From NCBI GenBank assembly GCA_043228905.1, contig JBHGNT010000007.1, positions 22,072,001-22,136,000 of the forward strand: a stretch of DNA of 64,000 nt, in the 5' to 3' direction. Position numbers and translations under genes: made by a program. Each line of letters opens with the position of its first letter. The stretch's first letter is position 1. Of this stretch, positions 30,501 through 39,731 are shown one piece after another. The notes under the pieces are model-generated. The model had not been told where the DNA came from and did no database searches. It saw only the letters and a list, made by a program, of their open reading frames with translations. The stretch is from Azolla caroliniana. Its lineage: Eukaryota; Polypodiophyta.

Positions 30501-31063
30501 ATTTATCTACTCAACTCCAGCAAGCTCAACAATCACACAAGGACTACGCAGATCGTCATCGACTTCCATCCAGTTTTAACATTGGAGATCGGGTGTGGCT
30601 GCTACGACGACACATCAAGACTACTCGCCCATGTGAGAAGTTGGATTATCGACGATTAGGTCCTTTCCGTATTATCGGGAAGATTAATGATGTCGCTTTT
30701 CGTCTCGAGCTACCTCCGCAACTTCGGATACACCCGGTGTTTCATAGTTCTCTCCTCGAACCCTATCACGAGAGCACTATCCCAGGACGTACTATACAAC
30801 CTCCACCTCCTATCGAGCTCAAAGATGGACCTGAGTATGAGGTCGCTGCCATCCTCGATTCCAAGATTGTTCGCAACAAGCTCTACTATCTAGTCGATTG
30901 GCTAGGATATAGTCCCAGCGAGCGTACTTGGGAACCGATCGAGAATGTGACCAATGCTCGTGCTCTTCTAGAAGACTTCCATCGACGATATCCCGAGAAA
31001 CCGGGTCCTCAATCCAAAACGACTCGTGAAACTCGTCGTTTTAAAGGGGGGATAGTGTCATAA
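27473..31063 (+). CDS. pol: Element E pol: protease, RT, RNase H, integrase, chromodomain
   Basis: The frame is open from 27452; after the shift it is about 1196 codons. Protease core LLDSGANSCFMD lies near 27640. RT has VDYRGLNKVTVRNRYALPL and the catalytic YLDDLLVYSK near 28632. RNase H begins FIIEADASDFALGS. Integrase shows the zinc region (HDTYTAGHFGSTKT, CDTCCRAK) and the catalytic set in SIALDFITDLP, IISDRGPQFVS and HPQTDGQAERTNQ. A C-terminal chromodomain (EYEVAAILDSKIV, YYLVDWLGYSPSERTWEP) would steer insertion to marked chromatin. The frame runs through the purine tract and stops with TAA five bases inside the 3' LTR. No stops or shifts, so it is probably functional. Confidence 0.93.
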   Translation, partial: RLSPAKIGAVWLDSPRSVQPISGSIPSKQVSDVFVVQVAVSTKSTPPVHTLALLDSGANSCFMDRNFARAHQISLRKLPCPASVVVIDGRPIASGNIIEESEPVNIVLDNLTCVVSFNIISIPEHPIVLGLPWFELHDPDIDWRTREIRLRQTQGSTQKVATISLRQLREEGRKEEMFLFAISVQPSSTTKEESTVQLPEKYRQYADVFDKVQANTLPHHRPYNCAIDLQPGKEPPWGPIYNLSPTELEVLRAYIEENLENGFIRHSKSPAGAPIFFVKKKDGSLRLVVDYRGLNKVTVRNRYALPLISSLLERINGARFFTKIDLRGAYNLVRIRPGDEWKTAFRTRYGHFEYTVMPFGLTNAPAVFQHMANDIFRDLLDDFLIIYLDDLLVYSKTQEEHDSHVLLVLKRLREHGLYAKLEKCSFGCNQVEFLGYVISSEGISMDPAKVKTVIEWHTPRSVRDVQCFLGFANFYRKFIQNYSKIVLPLTQLTRKGQSFIWSKETDMAFESLKKAFTSAPILGHVDPEKPFIIEADASDFALGSILSQQGNDEKLHPVAFHSRKFDAAEINYEIHDKELLAIVDSFMQWRHFLEGSPHQVTVFSDHKNLAYFQDARVLNRRQARWAHFLTRFDFKITYRPGKHQGKADALSRRSYLTPRPGEPAFDNQKQVILGPARLQAAQIFDMPVDSDITNTIREDLKTDAFAQAILAQIDPSRASCSQSQSPGTDYRQFKYCDGLLFFKELLYVPNGSCCLRVVQNCHDTYTAGHFGSTKTLDLVQRSFWWPRMRQFVEDFVRTCDTCCRAKMPRHHPYGLLEPLPIPSKPWQSIALDFITDLPVSKGFSAILTVVDRYTKMAHFLPCTKEISSEDTAEIVMREVCRHHGLPDNIISDRGPQFVSKFWKHLFKMLKVTCNLSSGYHPQTDGQAERTNQTLEQYLRCFLNYHQNDWADILQFAEFAYNNAIHASTKVTPFYAYTGYHPRWCVLETPEVSTNPCAEDRLERLRKIQADLSTQLQQAQQSHKDYADRHRLPSSFNIGDRVWLLRRHIKTTRPCEKLDYRRLGPFRIIGKINDVAFRLELPPQLRIHPVFHSSLLEPYHESTIPGRTIQPPPPIELKDGPEYEVAAILDSKIVRNKLYYLVDWLGYSPSERTWEPIENVTNARALLEDFHRRYPEKPGPQSKTTRETRRFKGGIVS

Positions 31064-31345
31064 CTAGACTCGAACCCATAACCTTTTGTTACACGGGTCG
31101 AGACTTTACCATTAGGTTATGAGTTGTAATTTGAAGGATATTATTTTCATTTAGGTTTTATTAGGAAATTGATGTATATTCCAGATTTCTCTGGAACATT
31201 CTAGAAACTTCAGGAGTATTCCTGAAGACACTATAAAAGGAGGCGCAAGGCATTAGTTCGAACCAAATCGGTTCAACGCCAGTCTTAAGCCTTCTAACTA
31301 CTGTTGTATATCTTCCGTCATATAATACATATATCTTTCGCATCA

Positions 31346-31381
<36 letters not shown>

Positions 31382-31514
31382 ACTCATTCCTTCTCTCAAA
31401 GTTCGACACCTCTCATAGTACTAATCCTTCTCTGTCTTAGTACTATTCCCCAACAATAGTACTAATCCTTCTTTTAGTACTAATTCCTTCTCTGCCTTAA
31501 TAGAGTTCCTGACA
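31056..31514 (+). repeat. Element E 3' LTR
   Basis: 459 bp. Preceded by the purine tract AAAGGGGGGATAG (31043-31055). Identical to the 5' LTR apart from a longer CT run. Confidence 0.95.
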
Positions 31515-31519
31515 GTTAA

Positions 31520-31996
31520 GGGGCCATCAATCTCACCCTCCCCCAAATCAAGGCAAATATCCCCTTTGAATGAAAAGGGGATATTTTAGTCTCACTTTTG
31601 TAAACGGTCTTCCCTCCTTGTGCTATAAAAGGAGAGAGAAGGCACCATTGTGGGGGTTGCCTATTTTGAGTGTGCGAGGTATACCACATAGGTCGAGCGT
31701 TAGGGTTCGGTTAGGGTTTTCTTCTTGGGTTTTCCTTTAGGGTTTTCTTATAGTCGTTTGGTGCGGCCATGGCGGCCACCATTGTAAAGCGTTTATGTTT
31801 CTTAATCGAACTTCTTGTTGAGTATCTTGACTCTATCTTCTTCATCTTCTTCTATCATAATGTCATATTCGTTCTCTTCTCCTCTTGAGCTATGAGCTAA
31901 TCTTCCATTCGTTGTCTTAACCTTTCTCCTCTTCTCCCTAGTCCAAGACCCCCGTGGTCCCGCCCCTTCCACACGCACGCGCGTAACAACGCGACA
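31520..31996 (+). repeat. Element D 3' LTR remnant, right part
   Basis: Matches 21952-22428 with about two substitutions and ends at the same CGACA. It follows the second GTTAA copy left by element E and is followed by CCGTG, the D target duplication. Confidence 0.85.
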
Positions 31997-34256
31997 CCGT
32001 GCTACGTATTGCCGGTTTGTGTGACCTAGTGAAATAGCTCCTCCTGGCTTTCACCAAAATCATCTAAGAGCTGCGCGAGTTCTTCAGAATGTTGGTCCGC
32101 TAGCGCACGATAGTCTTGCGCTAGGTCCTCACGTACGGCTGCAATGCACTTTTCTTTTCGTTTCTAGAAACCTCGGTCGTCTTTTTGCCAGTTCTCCCAG
32201 TCCGCACGATACGCGTGCAATTCCGCTGCTTGGATTGCTTACGCCATCCATTCTTTATCCAACGTCGTTTTCAATTGCGTTGTGAACTGCTCCCAATTTG
32301 TTTGGAGAAGGATACGCACGTTGTTTGTGATGGCCTGGCAATGGTTGCGTGCGTCCTCCATCGACTTCTGGAGGTTTGCAATTTCTTGCTGCCTAACCGC
32401 CGCCGCTTCTTCGTATGTGATCTTCAGGCCCACCCACAGCTGGGATTCCTTTGCATGTTGTTCTTCTAATTTCCCCATTTCATTGTTTAGGCAGATTTCA
32501 AGCTGATGCCTTCTTTCCTGTTCGACCACCAGCTGCTCGTCGAATCATATCTTCTTTTTCTCTAACAAGGCCTGGAGTCCCGCGATTGCCGCCTCCGATT
32601 TCTTCGCCTCATCCCGTAATTGGGCGTTTTCGTCTTTTGTCCGGATGTGCTAAGCTACCTCCGTAGTGAGTTTCTCTTCAAGGGTTTTTACTGCCTTCCG
32701 GCCTTCGCCCGGATCTCCTTTTCTCTGTCTGAGGATTGGCATAGTTCAGCTCGAAGGCAGTCAATTTCTGATTCCGCTAGCTGCACGACCCTTTTCACTT
32801 TTGAGGCGATGGCGGTCTGAGCCTCAATTTCTTCCTTCAAAGCGTCAATGGCGTGGTTTTGTGGGGGAGTTGCGTGTTGCGCCGTAGTCGCATTAGCTTC
32901 CAACTCCACGATGCGTTCGTTTTTTATTTGCAGCTCAGCTTGGGTCATTTTAACCTTCTTCTAGACATTCTTATTTTTAATGCCCATCTCCTTGGCGCCC
33001 GTGCTGACCTTTGCCAGTTCCCTATGGACTTCGACTAGGGCCGTATTTAGTGGGGGTAGCTCCATCCCCACTCGGCGTACCCCGGCATTCCTCCGTCTGC
33101 CGACCCTGGCTAGCCAGTCCTCATCGTCGCTCTCCGCCGTTTGTGTTAGGGCGCAATCGATCATCTGGCGCTCCGCGTGCTCCTCGGCCATTCGTTTGGA
33201 GGCTTTTATCTATTGTGTTGCCAGGAATTCCATGAGCTCAAAGGAGGTTCCGAACTATAAGAGGGCGTTGAACTGATGGGTCGTATCCGGGATATCTGGA
33301 TATGCCAAAACCTCGCTTTCCGTCGTCAATACGGCTTTCCCTCATTGGGACTGGGTCGTAATGATCGGTCGTGGCTCCCGGATGATTTCGAAGGTGGTAT
33401 TGGGCTCCGTAGTTGTGGAGCCATCGCCTTTGGTCGTTGTTTCTGCCGCTGTGGGGACATCTTTAACCAATCCCTGCCCATCTTTCGTGTCTAATCTACG
33501 CCATTTCGATCTGGGGCTATCCTGCCGTGTTTCGGTGTCTGGCTCTAGGGCTGCTTCCACGGAACGTGCCGGCCGTTCCTCCTACGTTGTCCGTGTGTCT
33601 AGTTGGGCGGGAGGTGTTGTCCGCGTGTCTGCTTGGGCGGGTTGGGGTTCCTCTTCCCACTCTGGGGCCGCTAACTCCGCTAGCCTGCGCTTCACGGATC
33701 GGGGCGGGGGCGTGGGTCGGCTGGGTTGCGGTGCCGGCAAGCCTCGGGGTGGGAATAGTACCATAAGGTACTGTTGTATGATCGGCTTGAGGTTTTGTCC
33801 TGCCTGATACGCATGCAGGCCTTCCCTTAACGTTGGCCCCATGATGACCCCCCAATTGACCGCACGCCCCTCAAAGGTATCGATAATGATGCCTGCCTTC
33901 TGTTTGGGCATCCCATATGCGTTAACATGTATGCAACCGACCTCTAATAGGAACTTGGCAACCTCACGGAAGAAGGGATCCGGGTTCTGCTTCGTTCTAT
34001 AGGCCTTGGCGAAGGAGGAATAGGGCCCGAAATATTGCTGCAGCGCCTCTGCAGGAGGGGTTTTGAAATGCCTTTCGACTAGAGATGACGGGTCCAACTT
34101 TTTCCGGATAGAAGAGTTGGTGACCGTGTCGATGTTAAGCTTCCTGGCGATGTCCATGGCGTCCGGGTTTGGGGGTGCCTCTGCGACCCGGATGTACCCA
34201 TCCAGGCGTTTCTCCATAAGCCATCGGCGTAAGGCAGTAGAGATGAAGATCAACAT
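31997..34256 (-). pseudogene. Element C accessory frame, main body
   Basis: Homologue of the element B accessory frame, on the minus strand. Best preserved is 33582-34256 (LRRWLMEKRLDGYIRVAEAPP, then QQYFGPYSSFAKAYRTK and EVGCIHVNAYGMPKQKAG). Here the region joined at ATGA in B reads straight through into IIIDTFEGRAVNWGVIMG. Downstream come a Pro/Arg-rich linker (PQPSRPTPPPRSVKRRLAEL) and a coiled-coil region in fragments (33191-32961, 32948-32688, 32529-32239) broken by stops and shifts. The segment near 32180-32220 matches the AAELQLLRADVENRRKEG part of B. Shared presence in B and C shows a real lineage-specific protein; its role is unknown. Confidence 0.6.
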
Positions 34257-34484
34257 CGCCAGAGTAGGTTCGTGGGAAGGAGAAGGGTGGGCTGGAGGAG
34301 AAGGTGAGGGGGAGGAGCGATGGAAGCGCTGATAGTTAGAAGGTGGTTTCTGTTTTGTGTAGAAGATCTTCTATTTCCTTCTTTTTGTGGCTTAGGGCTC
34401 ATTGGGCGGTGAGCCATCGTGGTGCCGCGTGTACTTGAACTAGGAGTCTGTGCATGCATTTAGTCCTTTTAATAGTGTCGCTAT

Positions 34485-34529
34485 CTTCTCTCTTTTTTTC
34501 TTTTTCTTTTTCTTTTTTATTTATTTTTG
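34485..34529 (-). other. A-rich purine tract between integrase and accessory frame, element C
   Basis: The minus strand is a run of A with scattered G and T. It sits at the same place as the tract at 13717-13745 in element B. Confidence 0.45.
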
Positions 34530-34599
34530 TAACGGTTATACACAGCCTAGTTTTACATTATGGTACAAGTGGGGCCGTCCATTTACACCACGGGTTCTC

Positions 34600-35485
34600 C
34601 GGCTCTGTCCTATTTGGCAGTGAATGGGTTAGGTGGCGTAGAGCCCAAGTAAGGTTTAAGGAGAAACCCATTCACCCGTACTACTTCCCCGGCCAGCATA
34701 CCTAGTTGGAACGTGCCTTATTCCTCTCCAATTATCCAGTATGGGCCGGTCCAGCGGAATCGTAACTTCCCTGGCATATGGCCCATGCGGGTTTGGAAAA
34801 CCAGCACTGCTCGGCCGACAGCGAACTCCTTTTCCCTTGCGTTCTGATGTCGATCCACAAATGCTTTACGCCGTCGTTGTTCCTGCTCCAACACAGCCAT
34901 GTTGTGTACGCGTTGTTCCCCGAGTTCGAATAGCTGGTGGAGCCGTAGCTCCTCCAACTTCGCTTCCGAAAGTTGGTCCCGTACCTGAATCCGCAAACTG
35001 GGTATCTAAAATCCAACTGGCATCATAGCCTCCAGCCCAAACGCTAGTCGAAACGGTGTGGACTATATGCTTGTTTTGTAGCTGGTTCTGTACGCCCATA
35101 ACGCACTCTGTAATTTGGTATCCCAGTCCGTTCTATTTTCATTGACGATTTTCTTCAAGATGGTCTGCAACGTCTTGTTGGTGGATTCCGCTAACCCATT
35201 CGCCTGTGGATAATATGGCGTACTCTTCTTGTGGACTACGGCGTAATGATGTGTTAGTTCCCGAACCACCGTATTGAGAAAGTGACTCCCCTAGTCACTG
35301 ATGAGCTCAATCGGATAGCCGAACCGGCACCAGATGTGCTCGTAAAGGAATCTGGCTGTGACGGTCGTCGTATTTTCTCGTAGTGCCTTTGCTTCTACCC
35401 ACTTGGTGCAATAATCCATAGCTACCAATATGTATTTATTGCCTATATGGGCTGCCGCCGGTGTGAAGGGGCCCACAAAATCCAA
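34600..35485 (-). pseudogene. Element C integrase
   Basis: Integrase core with [35 protein letters not shown] followed by TAG where B has DQGGHF, then YYPQANGLAESTNKT and WDTKLQSALWAYRTSYKTSI. The C-terminal domain MPGKLRFRWTGPYWIIGEE follows. Stops interrupt it: TAG after LISD, TAG after KTSI, TAG after AMMPVGF, TAA after IGEE. The TAG after AMMPVGF is at the same codon as the TAG after AVMPVEF in B, followed in both by V/I-PSLRIQ. Dead copy. Confidence 0.8.
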
Positions 35486-35499
35486 TCCCCACTTTTGGA

Positions 35500-36697
35500 A
35501 GGGGTTTAGTGGTAATACGGGCTAGTGTGGCATCCTTGCGCCCTCCGTGGGTTGGCCCATCCATTGACACAAATCACACTTTCTACAATACTCGGATGCG
35601 TCCTTCTGCGTTGTTGGCCACCATAAGCCCGCCTGCCATATTTTCCGGGTTGTAACGTCGCCCATGTAATGGCCGCCTATCGTGCCGCAGTGCCCCTCCC
35701 GTAAAACTACTTCTTTCTCATCCTAACGTACCCCACGTCGCCAGATGTCGTCACTTCCTTTGTGATATAAAACTCCTTCTACGAGGCAGAAGTTACGGCT
35801 TCGGACGACTAGTCGTTTCTTCTCGTCTGTGCGTAATTGTGGTGGAGGCAGTCCCGTAGTCAAAAAGTATGTCATTTCCATAAGCCACCGGTCCGGAAAG
35901 GTTGATTCCGTTCTGTTTGCTAGTGCTGCTACCCGCAAGATGTCGGCGTCCGGAAAATCGTCGTCATCTTTCTGTACTATTTCTCCATTCCCGAGTCTGC
36001 TCAAAAAATTTGCCACTGCGTGTTGCGTCCCTGGTCGGTGCTGGATTACAAAATCGAATTCTTGGAGCAGCATCATCCATCACACCAATTTCCCCGTCAG
36101 GACTTGTTTCTCCACCAAATACAGCAGCGCGGAATGATCCACGTGGAACGTGAACTTCCTTCCTAGTAAATAGTGCCGGAATTTATTGATGTTATAGATC
36201 ATCCCTAGCGCCTCCCGCTCCATTGTGGAATAATTACACTCTGTTGTTGACAATTTGCAACTGGTGTAGTACACTGGCCGGTACCAGTTTGGTTCGGTGA
36301 GCTGCATTAGCGCACTCCCTATTGCTATGTCTGAGGCGTCGACGAACACGTGGAATGGCTTCGCCCAAACTAGTGGTTGTACGACAGGGGCCTGTGTGAG
36401 CATTATCTTAAGTGCTTCATAGGCCTTGTCCTCCGTTGCGGTCCATTGGAAGGGAGTCCGATGTACGACAGCATGTAACGACGTGGCGAAGTCCGCCAAA
36501 TATCGTATCATCCAACTATGCCACCGTATTTGTCCTAAAAACCGGCCAAGTGATTTCGTGTTTCTTGGAGTTTTGGCTTGCGTAATCGCGGAGATCTTGT
36601 TCGAATCGACCGCTATTCCGTCCTTGTTGACTATGTGGCCCAGGAGAGTTCCGCTAGTCACGCCGAAAGCACATTTCGCGGGATTTCGGCTTAAGCA
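35500..36697 (-). pseudogene. Element C RT (C-terminal part), RNase H and integrase zinc region
   Basis: Begins abruptly in the RT thumb at SRNPAKCAFGVTSGTLLGHIV, directly against the LTR stub at 36701, so the RT catalytic box, protease and gag are deleted. RNase H is complete (FHVFVDASDIAIGSALMQ, NYSTMEREALGMIYN). A TGA interrupts it near 36080 where B reads ARWTLLL, then come RH tail HRPGTQHAVANFLSR and the integrase zinc region with damage. About 70 percent of residues match B by eye. Confidence 0.8.
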
Positions 36698-36716
36698 TGT
36701 GGCGGACAACATCTCT

Positions 36717-37236
36717 GGCAGTCTGATAGATCACCGGTTCAACCCTAGCTGCACCTTGATTCAAGGAATTGGTGGGTGCCTTCTACTGAATGGAGTCCAG
36801 ATTTCAGGTATATGAATCTATGGTGGTGTGGGAAACGAGATAATCATTCCACAAGACGTCTTGTACATGAATCAATGGTGATTTCGACGTGATATTTTTT
36901 TAATGACCGGGTGTATATCTCAGTGGTAGAGGATTCGGTTGTAATACTATAGGTCATCGGTTCAACCCCGCCTGCCTCCTCATTCAAGGAGATCTATGAA
37001 ACCACATAATAATTAGTGTGGACTTCATCTATATGAATCAGTGGAGGTTTGCCACGTAATGTGTCTTTTGTGTGCGGGTGTAAAGTTCAGTGCTACTACA
37101 GTCTGATAGGTCACTAGTTTAACATCGGTTGAGCCCTAATTCTCAGAGGTGAGTTGCCTTTCGAAATGAAGTCTAGATTTCATGTACATGAATTGATGGA
37201 AGTGACCGAAATTTCATAAAAATTCGATTAGATATC
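36717..37236 (+). repeat. tRNA-Cys-like array, block 3
   Basis: The array resumes in the middle of a unit at GGCAGTCTGATAGATCACCGG, with further units near 36909 and 37078. The final spacer is cut at GATTAGATATC by the next insertion. Confidence 0.8.
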
Positions 37237-39314
37237 AATCCGCATAAAGTATGCATGGGGTATTGCTCCATTTGTGCAGAAGTTTGGCTAAAGATCCAAA
37301 GACATCAATGGAAAAGGATATGAGTAAGAATTTACTACATGAGCATCGTTAGGCACAATCGTTAGAATGAAAGAAGGCGATGCATCATAGAGAGAAGTGT
37401 TTGAAGAGGCCCGAACAATACATGTGCTTAATGATAGATGACATGGACAAGAAGTAGACGTGCTTGCCACATATGCGGAGGCTCCCCAAAGATGTCAATG
37501 ATAAGTGCCTTGTTCAAATGCACTTGGTGGGATGCTTGGCTTATAATAGGTCTGTTAGACCTCATGTCTTCATTACATACCCCAATGTTCACAATGACCC
37601 TAACCTAATAGTTACAATGATTCACCGAGTTTTGATGTCTTGGGGCCAACCGTTCTCCCCTATTCTATATATTCAATTGGACAATAGTGCTAGAGAGAAC
37701 AAGAATTCAATTGTGGTTGGCTATCTAAGTATGTTGGTCAACCAAGGATTGCTTAAAAAAGTGAAAGTCAATTTTCTTTTGGTTGGGCACACATGATCAT
37801 ATAGATCAGATGTTTAGCACATTCTCTAGACAGTTGTCTCGGCATGATGCTTTCACATTACCAAAACTATTTGATGTCATTTGTGATGCATATACACCAC
37901 GCCCAAAAGTGTTACACTTGAAGGAGGTATATGACTTTAAGAGATATATATCAGATGGGGGTGTTGGGAATGTTAAAGTGCTCGCCCAGTTAAACAATAT
38001 AAGCTTCAATCACATTTTTATGATAAAGAAAAATGAAATAAGTGGTTCTACGCTTTTGTATGCCAAACAATATTCATCTTCTACAAAATGGTTGCCAATT
38101 CTTACTTTGTATGCTGAGTACAATTGTCCATGGAGCTAAATAAATGCCAATTGAGAAGAAAGGACAGTTGCATAGTGACTTGGTATCGGAACAAAAACAA
38201 TTATGGCTCCAAGCCTTAGAAGGAAAAAGAAAGCATATTGAGGCCGCAAAGAAATATGCCGCACAACAAGACATGTCATGCTGGGATGTATTTTTTAGTG
38301 ATAAAAAAGGAATTATAGACAATTGTGTATTTGGTGATAATTGGGATTTGGAAACGCCATTCACATGATCGCTAGAACATGATCGTGTAAATAAAACTCT
38401 GGAGCAACCAGCAAATGCGATTAATGACAGTTTGTTCCATCCACAACAAAGAGACATTTATGTGGGACCGAGGACCAAAGCAGCCGAAGCTAGATCGCAA
38501 GGCAATTTGCAAGAGATCACGGTGGGGATGTTGATTGCAATCCCTACTGATGAGAACTCACATGGCCACCAATTTTGGGTTGGTATAATTCTAGAAGTGC
38601 TAATGCATGAAATAGAAAACACGATCAAGTCTATAAAAGGTCATTGGTACAATATTAGAAGTGCAAATGCTTTTACGCATAAGTATACATTGGAGATGTA
38701 TGAATGCCCAACGACAGGGAGAGGTAGGAAGAGGAAGCGAAACATTCGTAACACCTCGACCCTTGATATCTCTAATGTGGATATCATCATGCACGACTTC
38801 ACGCTTACAAAAGCCGGACGGTTAAGGAAGTCAATAGTAGATATAATAAAAGAAAAATTACCAAGTCTACAAGGTGGCTCGAGTCGAAGGCAAACGAGAT
38901 CTACTACATATAATCTAGAGTCAAACCATTTGGTTTATGACGAAGATAATGCATTGATTGGTACATCCGAGGATGAGGAGGGGGAATCGTCATTGTATAT
39001 TAGTCATAGTAGTGATTCTCCGTAAAGGAGTGATCATGAATGTAATTTTGGCTATTAAGTGTAACTACATTACGCTTGTAACAAATCAAGTAATATAAAA
39101 GCATGTGTGATTTCTATGAAAATCGTTTCTTATAAAATAACATTGGTTGTAAAGTTTGTGATATAAATTGAGAATGTAACTTTTTGAAATTCTGCTTTTT
39201 CTATTTATTTCTAAATCACGAAAATAGTGGATTTTTAACCTTTTTCATAGTATATTTGAGAATGTATGATACTGGTATCAATGTGCGCACGCCTTCCACT
39301 TGTGAATGCGAACG
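37237..39314 (+). mobile_element. Inserted unit carrying the DUF7869-like gene
   Basis: The tRNA-like array stops at AGATAT and resumes with TTCTAGTAGATGAATGAATGG, and uninterrupted array copies read GATATCTAGTAGATGAATG. So about 2.08 kb was inserted. TAT on both sides could be a 3-bp duplication. I see no clear terminal inverted repeats. Bases 39026-39307 are AT-rich and look non-coding. Confidence 0.5.
37380..39025 (+). pseudogene. DUF7869-like protein, broken
   Basis: Reading frames in sequence encode HHREKCLKRPEQYMCLMIDDMD, then a stop, CLPHMRRLPKDV, ILYIQLDNSARENKN, and after a shift at about 37793 HDHIDQMFSTFSRQLSRHDA. The pattern of D in IDDMD, D in QLDN-RENKN and H/D in GHTH-D-DQMFS fits, as I recall it, the DUF7869 family, which occurs in plants and animals in transposon-like copies and may have a nuclease fold. 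That last point is inference. The C-terminal part (38432-39025, FWVGIILEVL, GHWYN) is rich in Lys/Arg and ends acidic. Stops and shifts near 37460, 37793, 38137 and 38366 make it dead. Confidence 0.6.
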
Positions 39315-39360
39315 TATTTCTAGTAGATGAATGAATGGTGGATTGTGAAATATTGTGCAT
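39315..39360 (+). repeat. tRNA-array spacer remnant
   Basis: TTCTAGTAGATGAATGAATGG matches array spacers. The array is not seen again to the right. Confidence 0.7.
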
Positions 39361-39362
39361 TG

Positions 39363-39731
39363 TCAGGATTCGGTTCTCGCATTGAAGTCTCCTACAAGGA
39401 ATACTTCTCCTTGGGAAGAATATCGGATTATGTCATCCGATAGAGGTTCGTATGGGGAAGGCCCATGTGGCATTCCTTCATCGACTAATCTCACCGAGCC
39501 AGCAATATTATAACGGGATCCTTTTGGGGGAAAGTAACAAATGGCAAAAAATACTGCCTAGTCCTTGCTTGTGGAGACTTTCACCCGCATAAAACGAGCT
39601 TCTGGGTCTGTCCTCAGTATTTCTATCGTATTATTTAGCTCTCTACGAAACAATATCACGACACCTCCAGATCCCCTAGTAGTGTGTCGACGTGAGGTTT
39701 GTCTAAAAGCGAACTCCCAACGGAATCAAAG
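39363..39731 (-). pseudogene. Non-LTR retrotransposon (LINE) endonuclease fragment
   Basis: On the minus strand the sequence encodes SRRHTTRGSGGVVILFRREL, FFAICYFPPKGSRYN, and VFLVGDFNARTES. GGVVIL, the aromatic Y-PP motif and the GDFNAR box are signatures of the apurinic-type endonuclease of LINEs, which nicks target DNA to prime reverse transcription. One internal stop (TAG after STSKD) and loss of both ends make it a fossil. It lies between the array remnant and an old copia fragment. Confidence 0.75.

Larger units (their letters stand above)
25766..31514 (+). mobile_element. Element E: intact Ty3 chromovirus with apparent self-priming
   Basis: LTRs at 25766-26220 and 31056-31514 are identical except for four extra bases in a CT microsatellite, so the insertion is very recent. 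Target duplication GTTAA at 25761-25765 and 31515-31519. Gag, a -1 frameshift signal, a complete pol with C-terminal chromodomain, and the purine tract AAAGGGGGGATAG are all present without internal stops. The primer site matches no common tRNA but is complementary to the predicted start of its own RNA, the hallmark of the Tf1/sushi group. Confidence 0.92.
21650..31996 (+). mobile_element. Element D: pol-less LTR element related to A, split by E
   Basis: The 5' LTR is 21650-22428. The 3' LTR remnant is 25689-25765 plus 31520-31996, interrupted by E. Flanking CCGTG at 21645-21649 and 31997-32001 is a likely target duplication. The interior holds a gag N-terminus and repeat-rich frames, with no protease, RT or integrase. 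The 3' LTR lacks the first 225 bp of the 5' LTR, as if one deletion removed pol and the LTR start. Shared LTR parts differ at about 2 positions. Confidence 0.75.
20845..36711 (-). mobile_element. Element C: deleted relative of B, split by D and E
   Basis: The left LTR is 20845-21283. The right boundary keeps only about the last 11 bases of the other LTR (GGCGGACAACA at 36701-36711, against GGCGAACAACA), so a deletion ran from within RT to almost the LTR end. The flanks TCTCC (20840-20844) and TCTCT (36712-36716) look like a target duplication with one change, and the tRNA-like array resumes on each side. Element D splits C at 21649/31997. Confidence 0.8.
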
